Assembly (NCBI GenBank): GCA_963715895.1
Contig: OY970284.1
Coordinates: 2,232,001-2,296,000 of the forward strand
Source: JADGNZ01 sp963715895
Lineage (GTDB): Bacteria; Acidobacteriota; Thermoanaerobaculia; Gp7-AA8
Direction: 5' to 3'
Length of the DNA: 64,000 bases
A program made the translations under genes and the position numbers. Under the pieces are notes generated by a model, which ran no database searches, was not told the origin of the DNA, and was given only the letters and a program-made list of their open reading frames with translations. Of this stretch, positions 32,817 to 41,008 are shown in pieces (position 1 is the stretch's first letter; each line of letters begins with the position of its first letter).

Positions 32817-34277
32817 CTACTTCTTCACCCCCGCTCCCGCCGCCATCAGCTTCTGATTCAGCTCCTTGATCCGCTCCTGGAGCTGGGTGATCTTGGCCTG
32901 GGCCTCGGCGCGGAGGCGCTCGTTTTCACCACGCAGACGGACCACTTCCTCATCGTGTTGCGAGCGCGAGGCGGATGTCTGTTGTATCTGCTGCCGCAGG
33001 AACTCCAGGTCGTGATGGAGGTTCTCGACCTCCTCTTCCTTGACGGACACGCGGTGGCGCCAATGGACTTCCTGCTCTTCATAGAGCCGTTTGATGTCCA
33101 TCAGCTCGGTGATCTGTGAGTAATCGGAATCGCTCGGAGCCATCTCTCCCCCCTGGCGGACGCGCTCTTCGATCTGCGGGAAGAGCTTGCGCACTTTGAG
33201 CGACAGGTCGTCGGGGTCGCTGGAAAGTGCCATCGCGTCCTGATAGGTAATCTTCTGGTGTACGAGCAGCGCGATGAGCGACTGATTCATCGACTGCATC
33301 TTGTAGAGCCCGACCGAGCTCTCCATCTCCTCGAGGATGTCTTTGGTATTCCCGTCTTCGATAAGCCTGGCGATGCGCGGCGAGTTTTTGAGAATCTCCA
33401 CGGCCGCCGTCAACGCCCCGGTGGTGGTCTTGATCAGCTTCAGGGAGATGATGCCGCGCAGCACCAGGGCCAGTTGCGAGCGGATCTGCTTGTGCTGATC
33501 GGCCGGGAACGTGTCGATGATGCGGTCGATGGTCTGCGCGGCGTTGTTGGTGTGCAGCGTGGAGAAGACCAGGTGCCCGGTCTCGGCGGCCGTCAGCACC
33601 GTCTCCACGGTCTCGGTGTCGCGCATCTCGCCGACCATGATGACGTCCGGGTCCTGGCGCATGGCATTGCGCAGTGCTTCCTTGAAGTTCGGCGTATCGC
33701 TGCCGACTTCCCGCTGGGAGATGGTGGCGATCTTGTCGACGAAGAGGAACTCGATCGGGTCTTCGATGGTGACGATGTGCAGCGGCTCGGTGTCGGTGAT
33801 GTACGAGATCATGGCCGCGAGGGTGGTGGACTTGCCGGAGCCTGTCGGGCCGGTGACCAGGACCAGGCCGTCGGGAATCTGGGTCAGGTCACGGATGGCG
33901 TCCGGAAGCTCGAGCGCGTCAATCGTCAGCACGTTGATGGGGATGCGGCGGAAGACCGCTCCGACCGTGCCGCGCTGCCTGTAGATGTTGACGCGGAAAC
34001 GGGCCACACCAGCCACGCCGTACCCGAAATCGACCGACTGCATCGTCTCGAATTTTCCCTGCTGATGGGGGTTGAGCAGCGGCAGCAGCATCCTTTCGAT
34101 ATCGGCCGGCTTCAGCGGGTCGCTCTTGACCGGCACGAGCTTTCCTCGGATACGCAGCAGCGGCGGCCGCATCGGCTTCAGATGAAGATCGGAAGCCTGC
34201 TGCTTGGCCATGTAGACCAGCAGGTCGTTGAGCGTGAAGCTCGGAGCCTGCTCGGCCGGGGGTGCCTGGACTGTCAC
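32817..34277 (-). CDS. pilT: PilT-like pilus retraction ATPase with a C-terminal coiled coil
   Basis: A 486-residue ATPase. The first 370 residues are a full PilT: SDLHLKP near 29-35, Walker A GPTGSGKST (143-151), Asp box THIV-type TIEDPIEF, Walker B DVIMVGEMRD (211-220) and His box HLVFSTLHTNN. PilT normally ends at 345-380 residues and powers retraction of type IV pili at the inner membrane. Here about 100 extra residues (388-480) form a heptad-rich coiled coil (EEEVENLHHDLEFLRQQIQQ, then GENERLRAEAQAKITQLQER). The gene follows a response regulator gene, with a repeat hairpin between them. The extension could bind a regulator; that is inference. No other pilus gene is in the window. Confidence 0.9.
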   Translation of the reverse strand: MTVQAPPAEQAPSFTLNDLLVYMAKQQASDLHLKPMRPPLLRIRGKLVPVKSDPLKPADIERMLLPLLNPHQQGKFETMQSVDFGYGVAGVARFRVNIYRQRGTVGAVFRRIPINVLTIDALELPDAIRDLTQIPDGLVLVTGPTGSGKSTTLAAMISYITDTEPLHIVTIEDPIEFLFVDKIATISQREVGSDTPNFKEALRNAMRQDPDVIMVGEMRDTETVETVLTAAETGHLVFSTLHTNNAAQTIDRIIDTFPADQHKQIRSQLALVLRGIISLKLIKTTTGALTAAVEILKNSPRIARLIEDGNTKDILEEMESSVGLYKMQSMNQSLIALLVHQKITYQDAMALSSDPDDLSLKVRKLFPQIEERVRQGGEMAPSDSDYSQITELMDIKRLYEEQEVHWRHRVSVKEEEVENLHHDLEFLRQQIQQTSASRSQHDEEVVRLRGENERLRAEAQAKITQLQERIKELNQKLMAAGAGVKK

Positions 34278-34304
34278 GGTTGTAATTATATGCGGCGGCT
34301 GCGC

Positions 34305-34433
34305 CGCGTTGTCGGTTGTCGGTTATCAGTTTGGGTTGTTGTCCTGTCGCGTTGTCACTCAGCGTCATCGATCACGAACGCGCGAACGCAGTCAACCGAC
34401 AACCGAGAACCGACAACGCGCCGAAGGCGCTTT
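34305..34433. repeat. Inverted GGTTGTC/GGTTATC repeat pair
   Basis: GCGTTGTCGGTTGTCGGTT with GGTTATCAG on the left and CAACCGACAACCGAGAACCG with ACAACGCGCC on the right are reverse complements around a 70-nt centre. A GCGCCGAAGGCGC mini-palindrome closes the right end. It separates the response-regulator and pilT-like genes. Confidence 0.85.
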
Positions 34434-34434
34434 T

Positions 34435-34824
34435 TCACCGCCGCATCACCGAATCGAGAATCATCAGGAAGGCCTCCTGTTGTCTGGCCTCGGTTTTGTT
34501 GATGACGGCGATCGTTTCGCCGATGCGGAAGCGCTCGTGGAGCTCATCGGCGGAGTGCGACGAGGTGACGACGATACGGCGGGCCGGAAGTCCTTTGGCG
34601 CGCGCGTACTCCACGAACTTCTTGCCATCCATGCCGGGCATCTCCAGGTCGACGATGAGGAGGTCGATGGAGTCGTCGATCTTCGGCAGGGCATCGTAAG
34701 GGTGGGAGTAGGTCTCGACGTGGGCGGTGGCGGCGTAGCGCTCGGTCATGAAGTTCGACCAGAGATCGCAGAACGCCGGGGAGTCGTCGACGATGACCAC
34801 CCGCTTCGGTTTGAGCTCGCTCAT
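34435..34824 (-). CDS. Stand-alone response regulator receiver
   Basis: A 129-residue CheY-type receiver. The acidic pocket D13-D14 is in VVIVDDSPAFCD, the phosphorylation site D59 in LLIVDLEMPGMDG, the switch Thr in RRIVVTSSHS and the conserved Lys in AVINKTEA. There is no output domain. It overlaps pyrC by 4 nt and precedes the PilT-like ATPase gene, so it may control motility through protein contact (the coiled-coil tail is a candidate), but no kinase is in the window. Confidence 0.92.
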   Translation of the reverse strand: MSELKPKRVVIVDDSPAFCDLWSNFMTERYAATAHVETYSHPYDALPKIDDSIDLLIVDLEMPGMDGKKFVEYARAKGLPARRIVVTSSHSADELHERFRIGETIAVINKTEARQQEAFLMILDSVMRR

Positions 34825-36116
34825 TTCTTCGCTTTCCGCTTCGGCGCGCGGATGTCGTAACGAACGGTGCCGCCGACGATCGTGGTCATGGCACGGCCGC
34901 GCAGTGCTTCACCAACGAACGGTGAATTCGACGCCTTCGACTGAAACGTCGCTGCGACCTTGAAAGGCGCATCGAGATCGAGCAGCGTCACGTCGCCCGG
35001 CGAGCCGGGACGCAGCGTGCCGCCCGGGAGATTGAAGATCCGCGCAGGGCCGCAGGACATGAGGTCGATCAGGCGATCGATCCCGATGACGCCCGCCCGC
35101 ACCAGGCGGTCGTAGCAGACCGGAAAGGCGGTCTCCAGGCCGATCACGCCGAACGGCGCGATGTCGAACTCGACGTTCTTTTCGTCGAAATGATGCGGTG
35201 CATGGTCCGTGGCGATCGCGTCCACCGTGCCGTCTGCGATGCCGGCGATGAGGGCCTGGCGATGCGCTGCCGATCGGAGGGGGGGATTCATCTTCAGGTT
35301 CGTCGAGAACGACTGCACGCTCTCGTCGCCGAGGGCGATGTGGTGCGGGGTCACCTCGCAGGTCACGCGAACGCCCGCGGCGCGCGCCTGGCGCACCGAG
35401 TCGACCGCGCCGGCCGTGGAGAGATGGGCGATGTGGACGTGCGCGCCGGTCATGCGGGCCAGGATCACATCGCGCGCCACCAGCGTTTCTTCCGATGCTG
35501 CCGGGATGCCGCCCAGACCGAGCAATGTCGAGAAGTAGCCCTCGTGCATCACCCCTCCGTCGGAGAGGTTCGCATCCTCTTCATGGGCGATCACGGGGAT
35601 GCCGAGCATCGTGCAGTACTCGAGCGCGCGGCGCATCAGTTGCGCGTTCCAGACCGGCTTGCCGTCGTCGCTCACGCCGACGCAGCCGGCCGCGCGCAGG
35701 TCGGCCAGCTCCGCCAGCGCTTCGCCGTTCAGCCCTTTGCTGACCGCGCCGATCGGATAGACGCGGCAGGCGCCGTTCCGCCGCGACTCGGCGATGATCA
35801 TCTCCGTCACAGCCCGCTCGTCATTCGGCGGAAGGGTGTTGGCCATGGCGCAGACGGCGGTATAGCCGCCGGCCACCGCCGCGCGCGTGCCGGTGGCGAT
35901 CGTCTCCTTGTGCTCCTGCCCTGGCTCGCGAAGATGCGTGTGGAGGTCGATGAGCCCGGGAACGAGGGTCAGGCCATCGGCGTCGATGGTTTCGATGCCG
36001 GCCTTGATGCGTTTGTCGACGCGGGCGATCAGGCCATCTTCGATGAGGAGATCGAGTTTCGCGTCCAGCTCCTGGCTGGGGTCGAGGACGCGAGCGTTGG
36101 TGATGAGGAGGTTCAT
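34821..36116 (-). CDS. pyrC: Dihydroorotase
   Basis: A 431-residue class I dihydroorotase. The metal-binding HTHLREPG (residues about 59-66) and VIAHEED, with HIAHLSTAGAVD, TCEVTPHHIAL and the catalytic Asp in AIATDHAPHH, are all present. It closes carbamoyl-aspartate to dihydroorotate in pyrimidine synthesis. It lies between pyrB and the response regulator, overlapping the latter by 4 nt. Class I enzymes often form complexes with aspartate carbamoyltransferase, which is encoded just upstream. Confidence 0.96.
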   Translation of the reverse strand: MNLLITNARVLDPSQELDAKLDLLIEDGLIARVDKRIKAGIETIDADGLTLVPGLIDLHTHLREPGQEHKETIATGTRAAVAGGYTAVCAMANTLPPNDERAVTEMIIAESRRNGACRVYPIGAVSKGLNGEALAELADLRAAGCVGVSDDGKPVWNAQLMRRALEYCTMLGIPVIAHEEDANLSDGGVMHEGYFSTLLGLGGIPAASEETLVARDVILARMTGAHVHIAHLSTAGAVDSVRQARAAGVRVTCEVTPHHIALGDESVQSFSTNLKMNPPLRSAAHRQALIAGIADGTVDAIATDHAPHHFDEKNVEFDIAPFGVIGLETAFPVCYDRLVRAGVIGIDRLIDLMSCGPARIFNLPGGTLRPGSPGDVTLLDLDAPFKVAATFQSKASNSPFVGEALRGRAMTTIVGGTVRYDIRAPKRKAKK

Positions 36117-36125
36117 GTGTGGAGA

Positions 36126-36240
36126 GGCAATGTTGAATGTTGAATGTTCAATGTTGAATGTTCAATGGAACCGGGGACTCGACCAGGGGAAGCGCCTCTC
36201 CATTCAACATTCAACACTGAACATTCACCATTCAACATTC
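36126..36240. repeat. Inverted TGAATGTTGAATGTTCAATG repeat pair
   Basis: Left (36129-36170) is a run of AATGTTGAATGTTCAATGTT units, right (36200-36240) the reverse complement (ATTCAACATTCAACACTGAA and so on). The 30-nt loop reads ...GACCAGGGGAAGCGC.... This is an AT-rich repeat family unlike its GC-rich neighbours, and it separates pyrB and pyrC. Confidence 0.85.
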
Positions 36241-36248
36241 GCTTTTCC

Positions 36249-37199
36249 TCACTCGACATTGTGTGCTCCGCCGATGAGATACAGCACCGCCATCCGCACC
36301 GCCACTCCATTTGTGACCTGTTCGAGAATCACCGAGCGGCGAGGATCGTCCGCGACGTCGCTGGCGATCTCGACGCCGCGGTTCATCGGACCGGGATGCA
36401 TGATGATGGCCTCGCTGTTGGCGCGTTTCAGGCGCTCCGGGGTGAGGCCGAACGTGTTGTAGTACTCGCGCAGCGACGGGAAGGAAAGCTTTCCCTGCCT
36501 CTCGAGCTGGATGCGCAGCATCATGATGACGTCGGCGCCTTCGACGGCCTCATCGAGCGAGTGGACGACGCGTACTCCCATCTTTTCCACTTCGGCCGGG
36601 ATCAGCGTCGGCGGCGCGGCCACGGTGACGTTGGCCTTCATCTTCGTAAGCAGATGGATGTTCGAGCGGACGACGCGCGAATGGGCGATGTCCCCGATGA
36701 TGGAAACATTGACCCCGGCCAGCCGCCCGAGACGCTCGCGGATGGTGAAGGCGTCGAGTAGGGCCTGGGTGGGGTGCTCGTGCGCGCCGTCGCCGGCGTT
36801 GATGATCGAGACGTTCGGAAGCCGGTCGGCCAGCATCTTCGGCGCGCCGGGATGTTTGGCGCGGATGACGATCATGTCGGGATGCATCGCCACCAGGTTT
36901 TCGGCCGTGTCGATGAGCGTCTCGCCCTTCTCGACGGAAGAGCCGGAGGCGGTGAAGTTGAGCGTATCGGCGGAAAGCCGCTTCTCGGCGATCTCGAACG
37001 AGACCCGCGTGCGCGTCGACGCCTCCATGAAGAGATTGATGACCAACTGTCCGCGCAATGCCGGCACCTTCTTGACCGGCCGCTCGCTCACTTCCTTGAA
37101 ACCTTCAGCGGTATCGAGGATGAGATCGATCTCGTCCGGAAGAAGCGGCTCGATGCCGAGGAGGTCTTTGGATTTCAGCGCGGAGGTTGAGGTACGCAT
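36249..37199 (-). CDS. pyrB: Aspartate carbamoyltransferase, catalytic chain
   Basis: A 316-residue enzyme. Carbamoyl-phosphate binding uses EASTRTRVSFE, the second site has HPTQALLDAFTI and the aspartate side HPGPMNRGVEI; SIIGDIAHSRVVRSN is the domain-2 loop. It makes carbamoyl-aspartate, the committed step of UMP synthesis. The ATG at 37199 is used; a start at 37250 would add 17 residues read from a repeat. It follows pyrR and precedes pyrC, the order seen in many PyrR-regulated operons. Confidence 0.96.
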   Translation of the reverse strand: MRTSTSALKSKDLLGIEPLLPDEIDLILDTAEGFKEVSERPVKKVPALRGQLVINLFMEASTRTRVSFEIAEKRLSADTLNFTASGSSVEKGETLIDTAENLVAMHPDMIVIRAKHPGAPKMLADRLPNVSIINAGDGAHEHPTQALLDAFTIRERLGRLAGVNVSIIGDIAHSRVVRSNIHLLTKMKANVTVAAPPTLIPAEVEKMGVRVVHSLDEAVEGADVIMMLRIQLERQGKLSFPSLREYYNTFGLTPERLKRANSEAIIMHPGPMNRGVEIASDVADDPRRSVILEQVTNGVAVRMAVLYLIGGAHNVE

Positions 37200-37201
37200 G
37201 T

Positions 37202-37310
37202 GGGGTTGGGGGTTGCTGGGTTGCTGGGTTGCTGGGTTTCTAAGTTGCAAGTTGCTGGGTTCCTCACTCAGTAACCCAGCAACCTAGAAACCAAGCAACT
37301 CAGCAACCAA
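37202..37310. repeat. Inverted GGTTGCTGGGTTGCTGGG repeat pair
   Basis: Left arm (about 37203-37262) is a run of GGTTGCTG units with a diverged TTTCTAAGTTGCAAG; right arm (about 37267-37308) is its complement (CAGTAACCCAGCAACCTAGA, AACCAAGCAACTCAGCAACC). It separates pyrR and pyrB. Confidence 0.85.
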
Positions 37311-37312
37311 CA

Positions 37313-37849
37313 TCACTTCTCCATGATCAAAACCTCATCCTCCCCATCCGTCTCCACCAGCTTCACCTTGATGACTTCGTCGGCGTCGGTAGGGACGGTT
37401 TTGCCGATCACGTCGGCGTGGATGGGGAGTTCGCGGTGGCCGCGATCGATGAGGACTGCCAGCATGACCGCCTTCGGACGGCCGAAGTCGATCAGCGCGT
37501 CGAGCGCGGCCCGAACCGTGCGGCCGGTGTAGAGCACGTCGTCGACCAGCACCACGATCTTGTCGTCGATCGGCTCCGGAAGCTTGGTCGGCTTCACCAC
37601 CGGCTGCGGGGCGATGGTGGTCAGGTCGTCGCGATAGAGGGTGATGTCGAGGATGCCGGAGCTGACCGGATGACCCTCCATCTCCTCGATCTCTTTGGCC
37701 ATCCGCTCGGCGATGGGAACGCCGCGGCTGCGGATGCCGACGATGAGGAGGTCATCGGTCCCGCGGTTTTTCTCGAGGATTTCAATGGCCATGCGCCGGA
37801 TGGCGCGATTCATCCGGGGACCGTCGAGCAGCCTTTTTTTGACGTTCAT
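37313..37849 (-). CDS. pyrR: Bifunctional pyrimidine regulator/uracil phosphoribosyltransferase
   Basis: A 178-residue PyrR. The PRPP-binding motif VVLVDDVLYTGRTVRAALDA is complete, with LLIVGIRSRGVPIAER and DITLYRDDL of the family. PyrR binds UMP-bound operon leader RNA as an attenuator and has weak UPRT activity. It is the first gene of the minus-strand pyr cluster; no anti-terminator/terminator pair is obvious in 37850-37910, so the control site is not seen. Confidence 0.95.
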   Translation of the reverse strand: MNVKKRLLDGPRMNRAIRRMAIEILEKNRGTDDLLIVGIRSRGVPIAERMAKEIEEMEGHPVSSGILDITLYRDDLTTIAPQPVVKPTKLPEPIDDKIVVLVDDVLYTGRTVRAALDALIDFGRPKAVMLAVLIDRGHRELPIHADVIGKTVPTDADEVIKVKLVETDGEDEVLIMEK

Positions 37850-37913
37850 ACTGACCTTGAAAAGCGTGGATTTGTCGTCGTTGGGAAGGGCGGCGGGAGG
37901 ATAGCATGAGTGA

Positions 37914-38070
37914 CGGGAGTCGGGAGTCGGGTGTCGGGGGTCGGAGCTTGCCGCGGGTTGCGGTTGCGAGGTCGCGCAGTCGCGAGGTTGCGCAGTGAAA
38001 GACCGCGAAACCGCGTAACCCCGCGACCCTCCGTGACTCCGGCTCCCGACCCCCGACCTTCGGCTCCCGA
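37914..38070. repeat. Nested GGGAGTC and GGTTGCG/CGCGAGG inverted repeats
   Basis: Order: GACGGGAGTCGGGAGTCGGG, then TGCCGCGGGTTGCGGTTGCG with AGGTCGCGCAGTCGCGAGG, then GAAACCGCGTAACCCCGCGA, and finally CTCCGGCTCCCGACCCCCGA. The families mirror each other across a centre near 38000, giving a nested hairpin between the divergent pyrR and M23 genes. Confidence 0.85.
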
Positions 38071-38186
38071 ATAGTTATTCGTTTTATGCACGAGAAACCC
38101 TACCGCATGCTCATGGAATATGGTGTAGCAACATAAAACGAGCCTGCAAGTGCTTGCTTTCACATAACTTAAGGATCGATTTTGCG

Positions 38187-38214
38187 TTGACTCCGCACCT
38201 CCTTTCCATAGAAT
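38187..38214 (+). promoter_or_regulatory. Probable sigma-70 promoter of the M23 peptidase gene
   Basis: TTGACT (38187-38192), 16 bp, then TAGAAT (38209-38214), 46 nt before the ATG at 38261. Just upstream CGTTTTATG (about 38080-38088) and CATAAAACG (about 38131-38139) form a 9-bp inverted repeat that could be an operator. Confidence 0.6.
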
Positions 38215-38260
38215 ACGGCCCCACCAACGTCCAGTCGGTACCTCGAGTTTAGGAGTGAGC

Positions 38261-39136
38261 ATGGATCAACGATATTCAACAATCATCTTTGTCCCGCACG
38301 CGCGGGCAAAGTTCCGGAAGTTGAAGGTGTCGCACCGCCTGCTCTTCTCCCTCCTCTCCGTGGTCACGTCGTCGCTCTGCCTTTCGACGTTCTTCTCGGT
38401 CCAGTACTTCACCTCGCTCTCCCAGACCCATGAGCTCAGCAAGCTGCGTCACGAGAACAAGGACCTTCAGACAGCCAACGAACAGTTCAGCAAGTCGGTC
38501 GAGTCGCTCCGTGGCCAGCTCCGTACCGTTGAAGACCGTACCCGCAAGCTGGCGATCTACGCCGGCATCAGCAGTCTCGATGACAGCGCCCAGGGTGGTG
38601 TCGGCGGCCTTCGTCCGACCGACCTCGGCGACAACCCCTATCGCGATGACGTCGACAAGATGGCCTTCCGGTCGCGCCGCATCGAGAGCGACCTCTCCGT
38701 GCTCGAGCAGAAGCTCGTGGCACAGTCACAGCTCCTGGCGTCGACGCCATCGATCGCACCCGTCCGCGGAATCCTGACGGACGGCTTCGGCGGCCGCTCC
38801 GATCCATTCACCGGCGAGCCGGGAACGCACAACGCCATCGATATCTCCTCGGCGGCCGGTCAGGCCGTGCGCGCGCCGGCCGACGGCATCGTGGTCAAGG
38901 CGGAATGGGCGAACGGCTACGGCAACGTGATCTACATCTCGCACGGCTACGGCTACTCGACGCGCTACGGCCATCTTTCGGCGTACGCCGTCAAGCCCGG
39001 GCAGCACATCAAGCGTGGCGACATCATCGCCTACGTCGGCTCCACCGGCCGCTCCACCGGACCACACCTCCACTACGAGGTGCGCCTGAACAACAATCCG
39101 GTGAATCCGCTCGAGTACATCCTCAACGCGTTCTGA
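38261..39136 (+). CDS. Membrane-anchored M23 (LytM) peptidase
   Basis: A 291-residue protein with one N-terminal membrane segment (about 28-50), a coiled coil (about 55-95) and a C-terminal LytM domain (about 165-285). Zinc ligands: H190 and D194 in THNAID, H269 and H271 in GPHLHYE, so a true endopeptidase rather than an inactive regulator. The ATG at 38261 has AGGAG 6 nt upstream; a GTG at 38255 is less likely. It should cut or sense peptidoglycan from the inner membrane, often with division or envelope-assembly proteins; no partner is nearby. Confidence 0.92.
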   Translation: MDQRYSTIIFVPHARAKFRKLKVSHRLLFSLLSVVTSSLCLSTFFSVQYFTSLSQTHELSKLRHENKDLQTANEQFSKSVESLRGQLRTVEDRTRKLAIYAGISSLDDSAQGGVGGLRPTDLGDNPYRDDVDKMAFRSRRIESDLSVLEQKLVAQSQLLASTPSIAPVRGILTDGFGGRSDPFTGEPGTHNAIDISSAAGQAVRAPADGIVVKAEWANGYGNVIYISHGYGYSTRYGHLSAYAVKPGQHIKRGDIIAYVGSTGRSTGPHLHYEVRLNNNPVNPLEYILNAF

Positions 39137-39139
39137 GGA

Positions 39140-39250
39140 CGGCGCCTTCGGCGCGTTGTCGGTTATCGGTTGTCAGTAGGGGCATTCTTCGCGCGTCTGT
39201 GACTCGCCAATACAACCGATAACCGATAACCGACAACGCGCGAAGCGCAG
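39140..39250. repeat. Inverted GGTTATCGGTTGTC pair with GCGCCTTCGGCGC ends
   Basis: GGCGCCTTCGGCGC with GTTGTCGGTTATCGGTTGTC on the left and CAACCGATAACCGATAACCG with ACAACGCGCGAAGCGC on the right. It lies between two convergent genes and should block read-through from both sides. Confidence 0.85.
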
Positions 39251-41008
39251 TTAAAACAGCCGCCGCCCGTAGATTCCCTGTTCATCGGTCTCGTTGACGA
39301 AGAGCCAGCCGACGAAGTCGCCCGGCTCGAATGATTCGCCGGGATAGCGTGTGGCGTCGAACGCGGCAGATCCGAAGCGCTCGATGTCTCCGGGCTTTGC
39401 GTTCGTCAGGCGCCGGCGCCAACGCTCGAAGTTGGAGAGGCGCAGATCGACCCATCCCGAGGCCGCGTACTGGTCGACGCGTTGGGGGTCCAGCTCGACC
39501 AGACTGCGGCCGGCTACGACCGCGGGGATGCTGATGCGCGGTCCGCGGGTGAGGGTAAGTCCGTCGGCGCGCTCGCGCAGGATGGGTGTGCCGACGCGGA
39601 CGATGGTGCTGGCCACCGCGGGATACCGGACCAGGTACTGCTCGACACGCTGCTGCATGTCGGCGGCATCGATGGCGGCGATCTCCACGATCTTCGCCGT
39701 CCCCGCGGCCTGCCGGATCAGGTAGCCTTCGGCGAGCAGTTTGGAAAGGCGCGGCGGCCCGAGGTGGCCGACCGCGATCGAGGGGACCTCGCCGCGCTTC
39801 CGTTCCTCGAGCGTTTGCATCTGACGGATGGCGTGATCGCGAAGAACGCCTGCGCGGTAGCTTGGCTCGGTGATCGCGCCGTCGATCGCGGCAAGGACGT
39901 CGCGGCCGGTCGATGCTCCCATGATCTCCAGGACCACCGTGCGCGCCACCTCCTCCGGCGTGACGTACTCCATCTGCCGCGGGAAGGTGATGGCCTGAAA
40001 CTCGCCGATGGAGAAGAAGCCGTTCTCGCCCGTATCGGCGCCGATGACCTCCAGCGGTACGTCGCGGCCCTCGAAGCGCTCGTAGTCCCGGTCGTCGCGC
40101 AACTGCAACCGCGCGCCGAGCGGCTCCTCGCGCGGCTCGACGAGGTATGCCTTGCCGCTCTCGCCGCGCACGCCGATGTGCCGCTTCTCCACGCGCCGGA
40201 AGCCGATCATCGCTCCCGGTTTCACTTCCTTGACGATGGCGCTGTGCTCGTCTTCGGAGGCGCCCGGAGTCCGCGCCATCAGAAAGAGCAGGCCGGTGTG
40301 CGCGAATCCGATAGCCGATTTGGCCAGGAGCGTCAGCGACGGCTTGTCTTCACTGTGCGTGTAGGGGATGTTCAACCCCATCCCGCCGGTGCCGGTCGTT
40401 CCGACCTTCACGTAGATCTCGACATTCGTGTTCGACAGCGTCTCGTTGAGCAGCAGGATGTGCCGCGCGATCTGCGGGATGCCCTGGGCGATGAGCAGCT
40501 TGCGCACGGTACCGAACAGCGGCTCCAACTCCTCACGCGGAATGGCGCCGGAGCGGTCGCGGAAACGATCGATCCGCTCCTTGGTCTCGATGGCCAGCTC
40601 GAATTCGTTCTGGTAACTGATGGCGGTGGCGGTGTTGATCGCGTCGATCACGATCTCCGGCTGATACTTGGCGACGAGATGGTAGAGCGCCGAGGTCTGG
40701 TAGCTGACGTCGCGGCGGAAGACGGCGTCGAAGAGCTTGTCGTAATACTCCTGGTTCTCGACGACGGCCACACGATCGACGTCCTTCAGCTCCTCGGGCA
40801 CGAAGATGTTGCCCCACTCGCCGATGATCTCGATGCCGCAGGCCAGTTGCTCGCGGAGAAAGGCCAGCGCGGAGTTGACCTCGTCTTCCCGCACGGCGGC
40901 GATGACGATGCGCTGCGGGCTCAGCTCGCGCGCCACCTCGCGTGCCACCTGCACGCCCACCATTCCGCCGCCGCCGAGGATGAGAACTGTCCGCGCGGCG
41001 CGCGTCAA
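39251..41008 (-). CDS. NAD(P)-binding protein of unknown reaction (short-chain dehydrogenase-like)
   Basis: A 585-residue protein. The start is the TTG at 41008, which overlaps the trxB stop (TTGA) and has GGAGGAGG upstream; the longer frame would overlap trxB by 67 nt. Residues 5-18 (ARTVLILGGGGMVG) are a Rossmann GxGGxxG loop, and VRE...VDVDRVAVVENQE with YQTSALYHLVAKYQPEIVID resembles the NAD-dependent epimerase/SDR fold, but the Y-x3-K of classic SDR enzymes is not certain. The C-terminal half is unassigned. It could be a saccharopine- or epimerase-type protein. Coupled to trxB. Confidence 0.6.
   Translation of the reverse strand: MTRAARTVLILGGGGMVGVQVAREVARELSPQRIVIAAVREDEVNSALAFLREQLACGIEIIGEWGNIFVPEELKDVDRVAVVENQEYYDKLFDAVFRRDVSYQTSALYHLVAKYQPEIVIDAINTATAISYQNEFELAIETKERIDRFRDRSGAIPREELEPLFGTVRKLLIAQGIPQIARHILLLNETLSNTNVEIYVKVGTTGTGGMGLNIPYTHSEDKPSLTLLAKSAIGFAHTGLLFLMARTPGASEDEHSAIVKEVKPGAMIGFRRVEKRHIGVRGESGKAYLVEPREEPLGARLQLRDDRDYERFEGRDVPLEVIGADTGENGFFSIGEFQAITFPRQMEYVTPEEVARTVVLEIMGASTGRDVLAAIDGAITEPSYRAGVLRDHAIRQMQTLEERKRGEVPSIAVGHLGPPRLSKLLAEGYLIRQAAGTAKIVEIAAIDAADMQQRVEQYLVRYPAVASTIVRVGTPILRERADGLTLTRGPRISIPAVVAGRSLVELDPQRVDQYAASGWVDLRLSNFERWRRRLTNAKPGDIERFGSAAFDATRYPGESFEPGDFVGWLFVNETDEQGIYGRRLF

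Noticed and set aside
37200..37250. Upstream start for pyrB adding 17 residues
   Set aside because: The extra codons are translated GGTTGCTGGG repeat sequence; the ATG at 37199 gives the normal N-terminus.
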